A stretch of 64,000 nt of DNA from Lachnospiraceae bacterium (GTDB lineage Bacteria > Bacillota > Clostridia > Lachnospirales > Lachnospiraceae), in contig JAAWBX010000036.1 of NCBI GenBank assembly GCA_022792885.1, positions 276,597-340,596 on the forward strand, written 5' to 3'. Below, piece by piece: positions 1 through 8,910 of the stretch. The first letter of the stretch is position 1. The number at the start of each line of letters is the position of its first letter. The position numbers were made by a program, and so were the translations under genes. The notes beneath the pieces were generated by a model that had not been told where the DNA came from, made no database searches, and saw only the letters and a program-made list of their open reading frames with translations.

Positions 1-328
1 TCTCGTTCTCCTTCACGAACTTTAAGGTATCGCCGATCTGATCCTTCGTCAAAGCGATCTGATCGTACGTGTCCGTATTCATAAAATAGAACATATCTCC
101 GTCGTTATACAGATACTGCATGTCCGCGCGCTCAATATGGGCCAGCGGGAACTTCTCCGTGGGGCGGAACGACTTCTCGATCACGCCGCCGCTCTTGATA
201 TTCTTTAATTTCGTCCTTACAAACGCGGCGCCTTTGCCGGGTTTTACATGCTGGAACTCAATAATCTGATATACATTGCCTTCATATTCAATGGTAACGC
301 CGTTCTTAAAATCACCAGCTGAAATCAT
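1..328 (-). CDS. efp: Elongation factor P (partial, 3' end outside window)
   Basis: EF-P binds the ribosome next to the P site and relieves stalling at polyproline stretches. Reading the minus strand from the ATG at 328 gives [18 protein letters not shown] and then the [16 protein letters not shown] segment, which is the KOW-like N-terminal domain with the conserved loop lysine that is modified in many bacteria. About 109 residues are visible of a usual ~185, so the second and third OB domains lie beyond position 1. An AGGAGG site at 335-340 sits 6 nt before the start. It is the last visible gene of a minus-strand run (coaBC to efp). The efp next to a YqeG gene is a common Firmicutes arrangement. 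Confidence 0.95.
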   Translation of the reverse strand, partial: MISAGDFKNGVTIEYEGNVYQIIEFQHVKPGKGAAFVRTKLKNIKSGGVIEKSFRPTEKFPLAHIERADMQYLYNDGDMFYFMNTDTYDQIALTKDQIGDTLKFVKENE

Positions 329-383
329 GATATTCCTCCTAATCATTTCTGGACATATTTTCTTAAATACTATAACAGTTTTT

Positions 384-893
384 CTATTTCCGCAACTGTT
401 TTTTTCGTCTGCGGTAAAAAAACAGTACGATTTTCTCCAGATACCGCTTCAAAACGATCTGTATTTCTTCTTTCGGGTGGATCGGTTCGGTCAGGATCGT
501 ATACATCCCGCACCGGTTCGCTCCATAAATATCCGTAAAAATCTGATCGCCCACAAACAGAGCCCGGCCCTCCGAGACCCCCATCTTGCCGAGGGCCGCC
601 CGATAGCCTTTTTTCCCCGGTTTTCCCGCTTTATGCAAATAAGGAGAACCCACCGCTTCCGCGAAAGGCGCCACCCGCTCCTCCCCGTTATTCGAGATCA
701 GGCATGTCGCGAAGCCAATCCCGCGAAGCCTGTCAAAAAGCGCCTCCGCCTGCGGCGTAACCGGCGCGCCGTGAGGGACCAGCGTATTATCTACGTCAAA
801 CAAAATCCCCCGGTAGCCGGCCGCGTAATAGGCCGCAAAATCGATCTCGTAAGCCGAAGGTATATATTCTTTCGGATAAAATTTTTCCCACAT
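384..893 (-). CDS. yqeG: YqeG family HAD IIIA-type phosphatase
   Basis: 169 residues. The HAD motif I is seen as [11 protein letters not shown] (about residues 29-39), motif II as the ISNN segment (about 67-70), and the [12 protein letters not shown] lysine region is followed by [14 protein letters not shown] as the motif III/IV acidic site. This matches the YqeG/GEP4 family. Yeast GEP4 is a phosphatidylglycerophosphate phosphatase, but the bacterial substrate is not established, so the exact reaction is open. The gene starts only 3 nt after the nrdR stop, which indicates co-transcription with nrdR. There is no signal peptide or membrane segment, so it should be cytosolic or peripheral. Confidence 0.9.
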   Translation of the reverse strand: MWEKFYPKEYIPSAYEIDFAAYYAAGYRGILFDVDNTLVPHGAPVTPQAEALFDRLRGIGFATCLISNNGEERVAPFAEAVGSPYLHKAGKPGKKGYRAALGKMGVSEGRALFVGDQIFTDIYGANRCGMYTILTEPIHPKEEIQIVLKRYLEKIVLFFYRRRKKQLRK

Positions 894-896
894 TCT

Positions 897-1355
897 TTAA
901 TCCTGTTTCTTATATAATTTTTCCAGCTCCAGCAAAAACGTATTCACATCCTGAAATTCCCGGTAAACCGAGGCAAAACGGACATAAGCCACCTCTTCCA
1001 GGCTTTTCAGCTTGTCCATCACCAGTTCTCCGATCACGGTAGTCGGAATCTCCCTTCCCTCACAGGTAAAGATCTCCGTCTCCACCTCATTGATCAACTG
1101 GCGGATCTGCCCCGCCGAGACCGGCCTTTTGTGGCAGGCCCGCAAAACTCCGGCCTCAATCTTGGACCGGTCATAAGATTCCCTGGAATCGTCCTTTTTA
1201 ATCACCATCAAAGGCAGCGTCTCCACTTTCTCGTACGTGGTAAAACGCTTGCTGCATTTTTCGCACTGGCGTCTTCTTCGTATAGCCGCATTGTCGTCCG
1301 CCGGCCTGGAATCGATCACCTTCGTATCTTCCATTCCGCAAAAAGGACACTTCAT
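897..1355 (-). CDS. nrdR: Transcriptional repressor NrdR
   Basis: 152 residues from ATG 1355. The N-terminus MKCPFCGMEDTKVIDSR with a later CEKCSKRFTTYE is the four-cysteine zinc ribbon, and the rest is an ATP-cone domain (VIKKDDSRESYDRSKIEAGV onward). NrdR senses ATP/dATP and represses ribonucleotide reductase genes by binding NrdR boxes. Earlier in-frame codons extend the ORF to 1412, but a GGAGG at about 1364 and the invariant start MKCPFC fix the start at 1355. It lies between a ylmC/ymxH-type gene and yqeG on the same strand. No ribonucleotide reductase gene is in the window, so its targets are elsewhere. Confidence 0.96.
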   Translation of the reverse strand: MKCPFCGMEDTKVIDSRPADDNAAIRRRRQCEKCSKRFTTYEKVETLPLMVIKKDDSRESYDRSKIEAGVLRACHKRPVSAGQIRQLINEVETEIFTCEGREIPTTVIGELVMDKLKSLEEVAYVRFASVYREFQDVNTFLLELEKLYKKQD

Positions 1356-1399
1356 GAAAGCTTCCTCCCTTTTCTTTAATTTAGAAATCCGGCGCCATA

Positions 1400-1660
1400 C
1401 TATCCTCCGCATTTGTGCATGATATCTTCCGGATTAACTTCCACAAGAACGATATCTTCCCCGATCTGACGCACGCAGCCGAAAGGAATGACATACTCAT
1501 ATTCCCGTCCGAACAGACCGCAGATCCCGCCGGGGCCCGGTATGATAAAAGCACAGATACAGCCGCTTCTCACATCAAATTCCACATCCACGATGTATCC
1601 CAGCCGCTTACAATCACAAATATTGATAACTTCCTTCTGCTTCAGCTCGCAAATCCGCAT
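1400..1660 (-). CDS. YlmC/YmxH family PRC-barrel sporulation protein
   Basis: 86 residues, starting MRICELKQKEVINICDCKRLGY, with the DVEFDVRSGCICAFIIPGP core and a YVIPFGCVRQIGEDIVLVEV tail. This is the short PRC-barrel family that includes B. subtilis YlmC and YmxH. Members are common in endospore formers and often sit beside nrdR or sporulation genes; their molecular role is poorly defined. It starts 74 nt after the prfC stop and is followed by nrdR after 44 nt, so it may belong to the same transcript. The protein has several cysteines but no clear metal motif and no membrane segment. Confidence 0.85.
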   Translation of the reverse strand: MRICELKQKEVINICDCKRLGYIVDVEFDVRSGCICAFIIPGPGGICGLFGREYEYVIPFGCVRQIGEDIVLVEVNPEDIMHKCGG

Positions 1661-1734
1661 GATCGTACCCGGAAATCGTTTCTTACCTTATCCTATGCCT
1701 CCGAAGCGGAAACGGTGCCGAATCCGCACGCACG

Positions 1735-3327
1735 CTAATTTTTCGAAAATTCGGCCAGCTTCAGGTCCGGATTCCTCTCCAGCGTCATGCCGACGCTCCA
1801 GGAATTGGCAAACAGGAGAAGCGGATTTCCTTTCAGATCCTTCACCCGCTTCATATCGGAAGTTCCCTGAATCCCGGCCGGATCCACCTCGTCCGGATTC
1901 GCGATCCAGCGGATATATTCATAGGGCAGATTCTCCAGCTTTACCTCCACTTTATATTCATTGTTCAGGCGGTACAAAAGCACGTCAAACTGCAAAACGC
2001 CCACCACGCCGACGATGATCTCTTCCATACCGGTGTTAAATTCCTGAAATATCTGAATCGCACCCTCCTGGGCGATCTGAGTCACGCCCTTCAAAAACTG
2101 CTTGCGCTTCATGGTATCGATCTGGCGTACCCGCGCGAAATGTTCCGGCGCGAACGTGGGAATCCCCTCAAAGCAAAATTTCCTCTCCGGCGCACAGATC
2201 GTATCTCCGATCGAAAAAATACCGGGATCAAACACGCCGATAATGTCCCCCGCGTAAGCCTCCTCCACCATGTGCCGTTCCTGAGCCATCATCTGCTGAG
2301 GCTGGCTTAAACGCATCTTCCTGCCGCCCTGGACATGATTCACCTCCATGCCCGCCTCGAAACGGCCGGAGCAGATCCGCATAAACGCAATCCGGTCCCG
2401 ATGAGCCTTATTCATATTTGCCTGGATTTTAAAAACAAACGCGGAAAAGTCCGGCGAATAAGGATCGATCTCTCCCTCGTCCGAAGCCCTCGGAGCCGGC
2501 GGCGCCGTCATAGACAGAAAATGATGAAGAAACGTCTCCACGCCGAAATTTGTTAAGGCGGAACCGAAAAATACCGGAGACAGTTCTCCTTTTTTTACCA
2601 GCTCCGGATCCAGCTCCTGGCCGGCTCCGTCCAGAAGTTCTCTCTCCTCCTTCAACTGCTCGTAAAACGCGGAGCCGATAAAATCCTGTGCCTCCTTACC
2701 GTCCAGAGGAAGCTCCTTCGTCTCCACTTCCTTCTGCCCGTTGGCCGACGCCTTAAAAGCCAGAATTTTTTCGGAGGCCCGGTCGTAAACGCCTTTAAAC
2801 GCTTTTCCACAGCCGATAGGCCAATTTATCGGGCAGGTGGCAATCCCCAGCACCCGCTCGATCTCATCCATCAACTCAAACGGGTCGTTCGCCTCCCGGT
2901 CCATCTTATTGATAAACGTAAAAATCGGGATATGGCGCATCACACAAACCTTAAACAGCTTGATCGTCTGAGCCTCGACGCCTTTGGAAGCGTCGATCAC
3001 CATAACCGCCGAATCCGCCGCCATCAAAGTCCGGTACGTATCTTCCGAAAAGTCCTGATGCCCCGGCGTATCCAGAATATTGATACAGCATCCTCCATAG
3101 GAAAATTGCAGGACAGAGGACGTAACCGAAATCCCTCTCTCCTTCTCGATCTCCATCCAGTCCGACACCGCGTGCTTGGCCGTCTTTTTCCCTTTTACGG
3201 AGCCGGCCAGATTGATGGCGCCGCCGTAGAGAAGAAACTTTTCCGTCAGCGTCGTCTTCCCCGCGTCCGGGTGGGAAATAATCGCAAACGTTCTCCTTTT
3301 TTTTATCTCCTGTTCCAAACCGCTCAA
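1735..3327 (-). CDS. prfC: Peptide chain release factor 3 (GTPase RF3)
   Basis: RF3 is a translational GTPase that removes RF1/RF2 from the ribosome after termination. The G1 loop AIISHPDAGKTTLTEK, the G2 ERGISVTSS segment, G3 DTPGHQDF and G4 FINKMDR are all present in order in the first ~150 residues, followed by domain II and the RF3-specific C-terminal domain (QFDVLLYRLNNEY). I place the start at TTG 3327: GGAGGG at 3334-3339 has a 6-nt spacer to it and the product is 530 residues, the normal RF3 length. An upstream in-frame ATG at 3369 would lie inside the end of cls and has no good ribosome site. It follows cls by 25 nt. Confidence 0.95.
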   Translation of the reverse strand: MSGLEQEIKKRRTFAIISHPDAGKTTLTEKFLLYGGAINLAGSVKGKKTAKHAVSDWMEIEKERGISVTSSVLQFSYGGCCINILDTPGHQDFSEDTYRTLMAADSAVMVIDASKGVEAQTIKLFKVCVMRHIPIFTFINKMDREANDPFELMDEIERVLGIATCPINWPIGCGKAFKGVYDRASEKILAFKASANGQKEVETKELPLDGKEAQDFIGSAFYEQLKEERELLDGAGQELDPELVKKGELSPVFFGSALTNFGVETFLHHFLSMTAPPAPRASDEGEIDPYSPDFSAFVFKIQANMNKAHRDRIAFMRICSGRFEAGMEVNHVQGGRKMRLSQPQQMMAQERHMVEEAYAGDIIGVFDPGIFSIGDTICAPERKFCFEGIPTFAPEHFARVRQIDTMKRKQFLKGVTQIAQEGAIQIFQEFNTGMEEIIVGVVGVLQFDVLLYRLNNEYKVEVKLENLPYEYIRWIANPDEVDPAGIQGTSDMKRVKDLKGNPLLLFANSWSVGMTLERNPDLKLAEFSKN

Positions 3328-3352
3328 TGTATTCCCTCCAAAAGAACGCCTC

Positions 3353-4909
3353 TTAAAAAAGAGGCGCAAAAATTCTCATAAATGACTGCAGAATTTTAAC
3401 ATAAAATGGCAGAGAATGCAAGAAGTCTTCCGTAATTTCCATAGATTTTGCAAACGTATCCGTAAAATCCTCTGCCAACTCCTCAACCGCCCGGGCTTTA
3501 TGCAGAAAAACCCCGCATTCAAAATGCAGATACAGGCTCCGGTAGTCCAGATTGATCGTTCCGACTACGGCCGTCCGATTGTCTCGGAGGAAACATTTGG
3601 AATGCAAAAAACCCGGCATGTACTCGAAAATACGGACGCCGGCTTCCATCAACTGTCCGTAATACGATCTGGAAAGCATAAAAATCAGTTTTTTATCGGG
3701 AATATGCGGCATGCAGATCCGGACATCCACGCCCCGCTTCGCCGCCAGGCACAGCGCGGTCATCGTCTCGTTATCCACAATCAGATAAGGCGTCATAATA
3801 TACAGCGTCTTCTCCGCCCGGGTGATAAAATTCAGATAGACGCTCTCGCCAACCTGTTCGCCGTCCAGAGGGCTGTCCCCATAAGGAACGACGATCCCCT
3901 CCTCGCTCGGACACGGCACAATAGGAGGAAACGCATAACTTAAATCTTCTTCCGTCATCATACCGGTCAGATTCCACATGCTTAAAAAAATGGCGGTCAG
4001 ATTCTCCACCCCCGGCCCTTCCAGGCGGATTCCGCAATCCTTCCAGTGGCCGAAGCGGGTGATCCGATTGGCGTACTCATCCGCCAGGTTGATCCCGCCG
4101 GTATAACCGATCCGCCCGTCGATCACAACCACTTTCTGATGATTCCGATTGTTCATGACCGCCGACATAATCGGAATAAACGCATTGAATTTCCGACACT
4201 GAATCCCTTTCGCGCTCACGATTCGGTCAAATTTCCTCGGCAGAAGCTGAATACAGCCCACATCATCGTAAAGAAAGCGGACCTCCACTCCCTCCTCGAC
4301 CTTCTGCAGAAGAATGTCATACAGCGTACTCCAGATATAGCCCTTGTTGACGATAAAATATTCCAGAAAAATAAACTTCCTGGCGTTTTTCAAGTCCTCG
4401 AACAGACTCTCGAAATACGCCTCCCCCTCCGGAAAGTATCGGCTCTTCGTATTCTCATAAGCCGGATGTCCGGCGTAATTCCAGATATAATGAAGTTCGT
4501 TGGAAATACCTTCATATTTCTTCTGCGCTTCCAACTGTCGTTCCCTGGAGCTGCTCTGGCTGTCCTTCAGCCGTTCCAGCGTCAGATTCCGCATCTTCAT
4601 GGTTCTCTGATAATAATGATGCTGAATGATCTCCCGACCAAAAATCAGATACAAAAGCCCCCCTAAAATAGGAACCCCGAAAATCAGGATCGTCCAGGAA
4701 AGCTTATACGCCGGATTCCCCTTTGACTGAACGATATATACTACCAGGATCAGACCAACCAGATTGAACAGGATCTCATAGAACACCGAATTCTGAATCA
4801 GCTGCGTAAGAAGCATCACGATCCAGATCACCTGCAAAATAATTGCCAGCGCGACCAATGCCATACGGCTTGTCAGAAAATGTATCATTCTTTCAATCCA
4901 TTTACTCAT
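3353..4909 (-). CDS. cls: Cardiolipin synthase (phospholipase D family)
   Basis: 518 residues. Two N-terminal membrane helices (about residues 12-60) are followed by two phospholipase D HKD motifs: NHQKVVVIDGRIGYTGG near residue 255 and LHSKCFLRDNRTAVVGTIN near residue 435. The enzyme condenses two phosphatidylglycerol molecules to cardiolipin and glycerol at the cytoplasmic membrane. Length and domain order fit bacterial ClsA-type enzymes. It starts 26 nt after the coaBC stop and is followed by prfC at 25 nt, so the three are likely co-transcribed. Nothing in the sequence looks damaged. Confidence 0.95.
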   Translation of the reverse strand: MSKWIERMIHFLTSRMALVALAIILQVIWIVMLLTQLIQNSVFYEILFNLVGLILVVYIVQSKGNPAYKLSWTILIFGVPILGGLLYLIFGREIIQHHYYQRTMKMRNLTLERLKDSQSSSRERQLEAQKKYEGISNELHYIWNYAGHPAYENTKSRYFPEGEAYFESLFEDLKNARKFIFLEYFIVNKGYIWSTLYDILLQKVEEGVEVRFLYDDVGCIQLLPRKFDRIVSAKGIQCRKFNAFIPIMSAVMNNRNHQKVVVIDGRIGYTGGINLADEYANRITRFGHWKDCGIRLEGPGVENLTAIFLSMWNLTGMMTEEDLSYAFPPIVPCPSEEGIVVPYGDSPLDGEQVGESVYLNFITRAEKTLYIMTPYLIVDNETMTALCLAAKRGVDVRICMPHIPDKKLIFMLSRSYYGQLMEAGVRIFEYMPGFLHSKCFLRDNRTAVVGTINLDYRSLYLHFECGVFLHKARAVEELAEDFTDTFAKSMEITEDFLHSLPFYVKILQSFMRIFAPLF

Positions 4910-4935
4910 ATGTCTCTCCTCTTAAAGCCATTCCC

Positions 4936-6126
4936 TCAGCCCATCTCTTTCAAGCGATCCAGAAGTTTCACCGCTACCTCCTCCTTCGTCATGATCGGAA
5001 GTTCTTCCTCCCTGTCTTTCCAGATCAGCGTTACCACATTCGTATCCGTGCCAAAGCCCGCCCCCGTCTGCTTCAGATTATTCGCCACGATCAGATCCAG
5101 ATTCTTCTTCACAAGCTTCGCCCGGGAATTTTTAAGCATATCCTGCGTTTCCATGGAAAAACCGCACAGAATCTGGCCCTTTTTCTTATGCTGTCCCAGA
5201 TAGCTCAGGATATCCTCCGTCCGTTCCAAAAGAATCGTCAGCTCACCGTCGGATTTTTTTACTTTTTCGCGGCTGACCGTTGCCGGACGATAATCGGCTA
5301 CCGCCGCCGCCTTGATCACGATGTCCATATCCCCGGCCCGCTCCGTGACCGCCTCAAACATATCGCGGGCGCTCACCACATCGATCCGCTCCACAAAAGC
5401 GGGACAGGCAAGATTTGTCGCTCCGCTGACCAAAACAACGTCCGCACCCCGGTAAGCGGCCACCCGGGCGATCGCATACCCCATCTTCCCGGTAGAATGA
5501 TTCGTAAGGTAACGCACCGGATCGATCGCCTCCCTGGTAGGCCCGGCCGTCACCAGAATCTTTTTTCCCGCCAAATCTTTTTCAAAAGCGCATGCCTGAA
5601 GAACATATTCAAATAAAAGGCTCTCCTCCGGCATCCGCCCGTTCCCGGTATCCCCGTTGGCCAGCATGCCGGTTTCAGGCTCCACGATCTCATAGCCGTA
5701 ATGTCTTAACCGGGTCAGATTATTTTGTACGATCGGATTATAATACATATTGTGATTCATGGCCGGCGACACGATCTTCGGGCAGGTGCAGGCCATGATC
5801 GTAGTCGTCAGCATATCATCGGCAATGCCGTTCGCCACCTTCCCGATCACATTGGCGCTGGCCGGCGCCAGCAGAAACACATCCGCCCGCTTCGCCAAAG
5901 CCACGTGCTCCACGCTGTACTGAAAATTCCTGTCAAACGTATCGATCAGACATTTATTCCCGGTCAGACTCTCAAACGTAATCGGGTTGATAAAATTCAC
6001 CGCATTTTCCGTCATCAGCACCTGCACATCCGCACCGGCCTTTTTACACATCCGCGCCAGATTGGCGATCTTATATGCCGCGATACTGCCGCTCACCCCG
6101 AGCAATACCGTTTTTCCTTTTAACAT
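4936..6126 (-). CDS. coaBC: Bifunctional phosphopantothenoylcysteine decarboxylase / phosphopantothenate-cysteine ligase
   Basis: 396 residues. The N-terminal half (MLKGKTVLLGVSGSIAAYKIANL) is the FMN-dependent CoaC decarboxylase, with the SPAMNHNMYYNP segment and the MLANGDTGNGRMPE substrate loop. The C-terminal half begins at KKILVTAGPTREAIDPVRYLTNHSTGKMG, the CoaB ligase, with VIKAAAVADYRP and the KKNLDLIVANN motif. Together they convert 4'-phosphopantothenate to 4'-phosphopantetheine. An AAGGAGG site precedes the ATG. It is divergent from coaX (140 nt between the starts), so two CoA steps share one intergenic region, and a candidate pantothenate transporter lies just beyond coaX. Confidence 0.97.
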   Translation of the reverse strand: MLKGKTVLLGVSGSIAAYKIANLARMCKKAGADVQVLMTENAVNFINPITFESLTGNKCLIDTFDRNFQYSVEHVALAKRADVFLLAPASANVIGKVANGIADDMLTTTIMACTCPKIVSPAMNHNMYYNPIVQNNLTRLRHYGYEIVEPETGMLANGDTGNGRMPEESLLFEYVLQACAFEKDLAGKKILVTAGPTREAIDPVRYLTNHSTGKMGYAIARVAAYRGADVVLVSGATNLACPAFVERIDVVSARDMFEAVTERAGDMDIVIKAAAVADYRPATVSREKVKKSDGELTILLERTEDILSYLGQHKKKGQILCGFSMETQDMLKNSRAKLVKKNLDLIVANNLKQTGAGFGTDTNVVTLIWKDREEELPIMTKEEVAVKLLDRLKEMG

Positions 6127-6266
6127 TTCTGGTTCCTCCTTAAAGATTGTACTTCTTCTTTTTTTGTGTTATCCTGATAGCGGCGTAATATGATATTCGC
6201 CGCCCGTTCCATGTCCGTACAAAAACACCGGGTTTTCCGTTATCCGTTTTCAGGAAAGGAGTTCTC

Positions 6267-7037
6267 ATGATTTTAGCAATCGATATCGGCAACACAAACA
6301 TCTGCGTCGGCTGTCTTGACAAAGACCGGGTCTGGTTTTCCGAATACCTCTCCACAGATTGTCAGAAAACCGATCTGGAATATGCCGTCAGTCTTAAAAA
6401 TATTATGGAAATCTATCGGATCGTTCCCGAACAAATCGAAGGCGGCATCCTCTCTTCGGTGGTTCCGCCCCTGTCCCATGTCGTTCAAAGAGCCGCCGAA
6501 AAAATCTTACGCCGGCCTGTCCTCACGGTCGGCCCCGGATTAAAAACCGGACTGAACATCCAGATCGACAACCCGGCCCAGTTAGGCAGCGACCTGGTCG
6601 TGGATGCGGTCGCCGGCCTCGCGGAATACCCTCTTCCTCTTATTATTGTCGATATGGGAACCGCCACCATCTTATCCGTCCTGAATCAAAAAGGAACCTA
6701 TGTGGGCGGCGCCATCTACCCGGGTTTGCGAATCTCCCTGGACTCCCTGACGGCCTCAACCTCCCAGCTTCCCAGAATCAGTCTGGATAATCCGGGACGC
6801 TCCATCGGACGCAACACCGTCGAATGCATGAAAAGCGGGATTCTCTACGGAACCGCGGCCATGCTGGACGGCATGATCGACCGCCTGGAAGAAGAACTCG
6901 GCATGAAAGCGTTCCTGGTCGCCACCGGCGAACCGGCGATCCCGATTCTTCCCCTCTGCCGTCACTCAATCCATTTTGACAAAACGCTGCCGTTGAAAGG
7001 GCTCCTCATCCTCTATGAAAAAAACCGACCCCGATGA
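6267..7037 (+). CDS. coaX: Type III pantothenate kinase
   Basis: 256 residues. MILAIDIGNTNICVG is the phosphate-binding motif of the ASKHA-fold CoaX, followed by GSDLVVDAVAG, PLIIVDMGTATILSV and GGAIYPGLRISLDSL, the PAN and interface motifs. The enzyme phosphorylates pantothenate, the first CoA step, and is typically not feedback inhibited by CoA. The GGAAAGGAG site lies 6 nt before the ATG. It is transcribed away from coaBC and ends before a bidirectional terminator shared with the convergent ECF S-component gene. Together these genes make a compact CoA locus. Confidence 0.97.
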   Translation: MILAIDIGNTNICVGCLDKDRVWFSEYLSTDCQKTDLEYAVSLKNIMEIYRIVPEQIEGGILSSVVPPLSHVVQRAAEKILRRPVLTVGPGLKTGLNIQIDNPAQLGSDLVVDAVAGLAEYPLPLIIVDMGTATILSVLNQKGTYVGGAIYPGLRISLDSLTASTSQLPRISLDNPGRSIGRNTVECMKSGILYGTAAMLDGMIDRLEEELGMKAFLVATGEPAIPILPLCRHSIHFDKTLPLKGLLILYEKNRPR

Positions 7038-7117
7038 GCCCCGTATCCGGCTTTTGCTCTGCGGCCGAAAACGCCACATTAAAATTTTATCCCGTTTCCC
7101 CTAAAAAAGCAACATAA

Positions 7118-7158
7118 AAAGCCCGGTCAGAAAACTTTCCGCCCTGACCGGGCCTTTC
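7118..7158. terminator. Bidirectional intrinsic terminator
   Basis: A perfect 10-bp stem, GCCCGGTCAG at 7121-7130 with CTGACCGGGC at 7144-7153, is flanked by A-rich sequence on the left and CTTT on the right. It lies between the convergent coaX and ECF transporter genes and can serve both. Confidence 0.8.
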
Positions 7159-7207
7159 GCATCTTCCTTTTGTTCTGCAGATATCGCGCATCGTCGTTCG
7201 ACGAATC

Positions 7208-7852
7208 TTACAGCGCGCTCTTCGTCTTCATAAAACGCATCATAACCTTACAGATCGCCACGGTCAGAATGGCCGCTACAACGGCTTCTCCTATGCCGCT
7301 GGTTCCGATGATCGTCAAAATCGCCGCATACAAAAACTCATAAGCCCGGCCCGTCGCCGCCGCGTACGCCTGCCCGAAAAACAGATAAATCAAATTCATT
7401 ACCAGCAGCGTGTTGGTCATGGAACCGGCGATCCCGGCCAGCACCAGCCCGACCGCCTCGCCTTTCTTCTTATCCTTTACGGCTCTCGTCACACCCTTAT
7501 ACACGTAATACGCTACGATCCCGATCAAAATACGGGGTATCATGCAAATGATAAGGCTCCGGAAATCGCCTCCGAATTCGCCCACCTGAATAAAAGGGCT
7601 GAACACGAAAGAAGTGGCGTTCGGTGTTGTCGTGTTCTTGACCAGACTCGTCAGACCGAAGACGAAGCCAAGAAAACCACCGGACACAGGGCCCAGCAAA
7701 ATGGCTCCGATGATAACCGGCACATGAAGTATCGTCGCATTGATGATACCCAAAGGTATGTACCCAAGTACCGGCACGCTGGCCATCACAATCAGGACTG
7801 CCGTTAAAACGGCCGTCAACACCAGTTTCTGCGTTTTTTTGTCAATATTCAT
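7208..7852 (-). CDS. ECF transporter S component, probably pantothenate-specific (PanT-like)
   Basis: 214 residues with about five to six membrane helices and the S-component pattern of a short cytosolic N-terminus (MNIDKKTQKLVLTAVLTAVL), a PLGIINATILHVPVIIGAILLGP segment and a SFVFSPF loop. S components bind the vitamin and dock on the shared EcfT-EcfA-EcfA' module, which is not in the window (group II ECF arrangement). The placement beside coaX and coaBC, and my recollection that streptococcal relatives sit next to coaB-coaC, point to pantothenate as substrate; this is inference from context. A strong sigma-A promoter lies upstream at 7908-7936. Confidence 0.75.
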   Translation of the reverse strand: MNIDKKTQKLVLTAVLTAVLIVMASVPVLGYIPLGIINATILHVPVIIGAILLGPVSGGFLGFVFGLTSLVKNTTTPNATSFVFSPFIQVGEFGGDFRSLIICMIPRILIGIVAYYVYKGVTRAVKDKKKGEAVGLVLAGIAGSMTNTLLVMNLIYLFFGQAYAAATGRAYEFLYAAILTIIGTSGIGEAVVAAILTVAICKVMMRFMKTKSAL

Positions 7853-7907
7853 TTTTCCCTCCTGCTACTGTTCTTTTACCAAGATACAATGCATTTTTTA
7901 CATGTGT

Positions 7908-7936
7908 AGCATAGCAGAAAAAGAAAAGAATGTCAA
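7908..7936 (-). promoter_or_regulatory. Sigma-A promoter of the ECF S-component gene
   Basis: On the minus strand TTGACA (7931-7936) and TATGCT (7908-7913) are separated by 17 nt. The gene start is 56 nt below the -10 box, with a GGAGGG ribosome site before the ATG. Confidence 0.8.
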
Positions 7937-7947
7937 TTCCGTCACAA

Positions 7948-8697
7948 TTATTTCCCGGAATAATTTCCGATATCACGCAAAAGGCGCTCCCAGGCCTCCT
8001 CATTCTCCACATAATATTTGGGACAGATCTTCCCCGTCACATCATAATGCCGAATGATATCCTCCGTATCCAGGCCATATAGTTCTTTCAACCAGGCGCA
8101 CAGACGCACCAGAGACTGATATGTGGCATCCGTAAAGACACCTTCCGCATCCGGATGACAGCATTCAATGGAGATGGTATCGCTGTTCCGGTTGTTGGAG
8201 GCATAGGCCACCTCATCCAAAGGCACGCACAAAATCACGGTCCCGTCCAACCCTATAATAAAATTACTGCTCACGGAAGCCTCGCCGCTTACGGCCAGAT
8301 TTTCATAATAGTCATGGTTTTGCCAACCGTTCGTTCCGGGATTTCCGATATAATGAACTACCACGCCGTTCACCGCATCCAGCTTATCCCCCGGCCGCGA
8401 AAACTCGTTCACCGGAATATATGCCTTCGTGATCCAGTCCGGCAACTCGATCTCATCCGCCGGAATCACGGAATTTTCTCCTCCGAATCCGAGAAAATCC
8501 AACAAACCTCCGCGTTCATCGTCCAACCCGGAATTTCCCCGGCTGCCATTCCCTTTATTTCCCAAAACGCGGGAAATCAAAAGCAGCCCCACGACTACAA
8601 GCAGCAAAATAAGAAAAAGCAAAATCCAGCGCTTTAACACTCTCCTTAATTTCCGCAGCTTTTTCTCCCGGATATATGCCTCGTCGTATCGTCTCAT
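7948..8697 (-). CDS. Membrane-anchored N-acetylmuramoyl-L-alanine amidase (Amidase_2 / PGRP fold)
   Basis: 249 residues. A basic N-terminus is followed by one membrane helix (about residues 25-45, LLFLILLLVVVGLLLI), a low-complexity Gly/Asn linker, then an Amidase_2 domain from about residue 105. Zinc ligands can be placed as the His of VVVHYIGNP, the His of IRHYDVTGK and the Cys of GKICPKYY (the D-x-C/CPK end of the family). It should cut the MurNAc-L-Ala bond of peptidoglycan outside the membrane. The ribosome site is weak. A 19-bp copy of a motif also found at the ends of a palindromic element (62674-62872) lies 43 nt upstream. Confidence 0.88.
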   Translation of the reverse strand: MRRYDEAYIREKKLRKLRRVLKRWILLFLILLLVVVGLLLISRVLGNKGNGSRGNSGLDDERGGLLDFLGFGGENSVIPADEIELPDWITKAYIPVNEFSRPGDKLDAVNGVVVHYIGNPGTNGWQNHDYYENLAVSGEASVSSNFIIGLDGTVILCVPLDEVAYASNNRNSDTISIECCHPDAEGVFTDATYQSLVRLCAWLKELYGLDTEDIIRHYDVTGKICPKYYVENEEAWERLLRDIGNYSGK

Positions 8698-8739
8698 ACC
8701 GCCTGTCGCCTCACTTTTGTACTATTCATTTCTCTTCCC

Positions 8740-8758
8740 TACCGTCGCTTGACAAGAG
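8740..8758. repeat. Solo copy of the TACCGTCGCTTGACAAG motif
   Basis: TACCGTCGCTTGACAAGAG is identical over 19 nt to the left end of the 199-bp palindromic element at 62674. The sequence then diverges and no partner arm is seen nearby. It lies upstream of the Amidase_2 gene, in the same relative orientation as the left element end has to niaR. Confidence 0.6.
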
Positions 8759-8862
8759 AATCATAACAAAAATCCCCGGTCCTGTCAGCCAAAGAACTGT
8801 TACAATGTTTTTTCCTATTTTTATCCGAAATGTAACCAATTTGTATCTTCCAAAGCACCAGA

Positions 8863-8890
8863 AAACGACAGGGACTTTTTGCCCTGCCGC
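8863..8890 (-). terminator. Weak intrinsic terminator of the histidine kinase gene
   Basis: On the minus strand GGCAGGG (8882-8888) and CCCTGTC (8867-8873) form a 7-bp stem around a short loop, followed by GTTTT. It lies 20 nt beyond the kinase stop codon. Confidence 0.45.
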
Positions 8891-8910
8891 TTTGCTCTCT
8901 TCGTCTCCGT

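Noticed and set aside
3328..3369. Longer prfC start at ATG 3369
   Set aside because: It overlaps cls, lacks a ribosome site and adds residues not found in RF3; TTG 3327 has a well-placed GGAGG.
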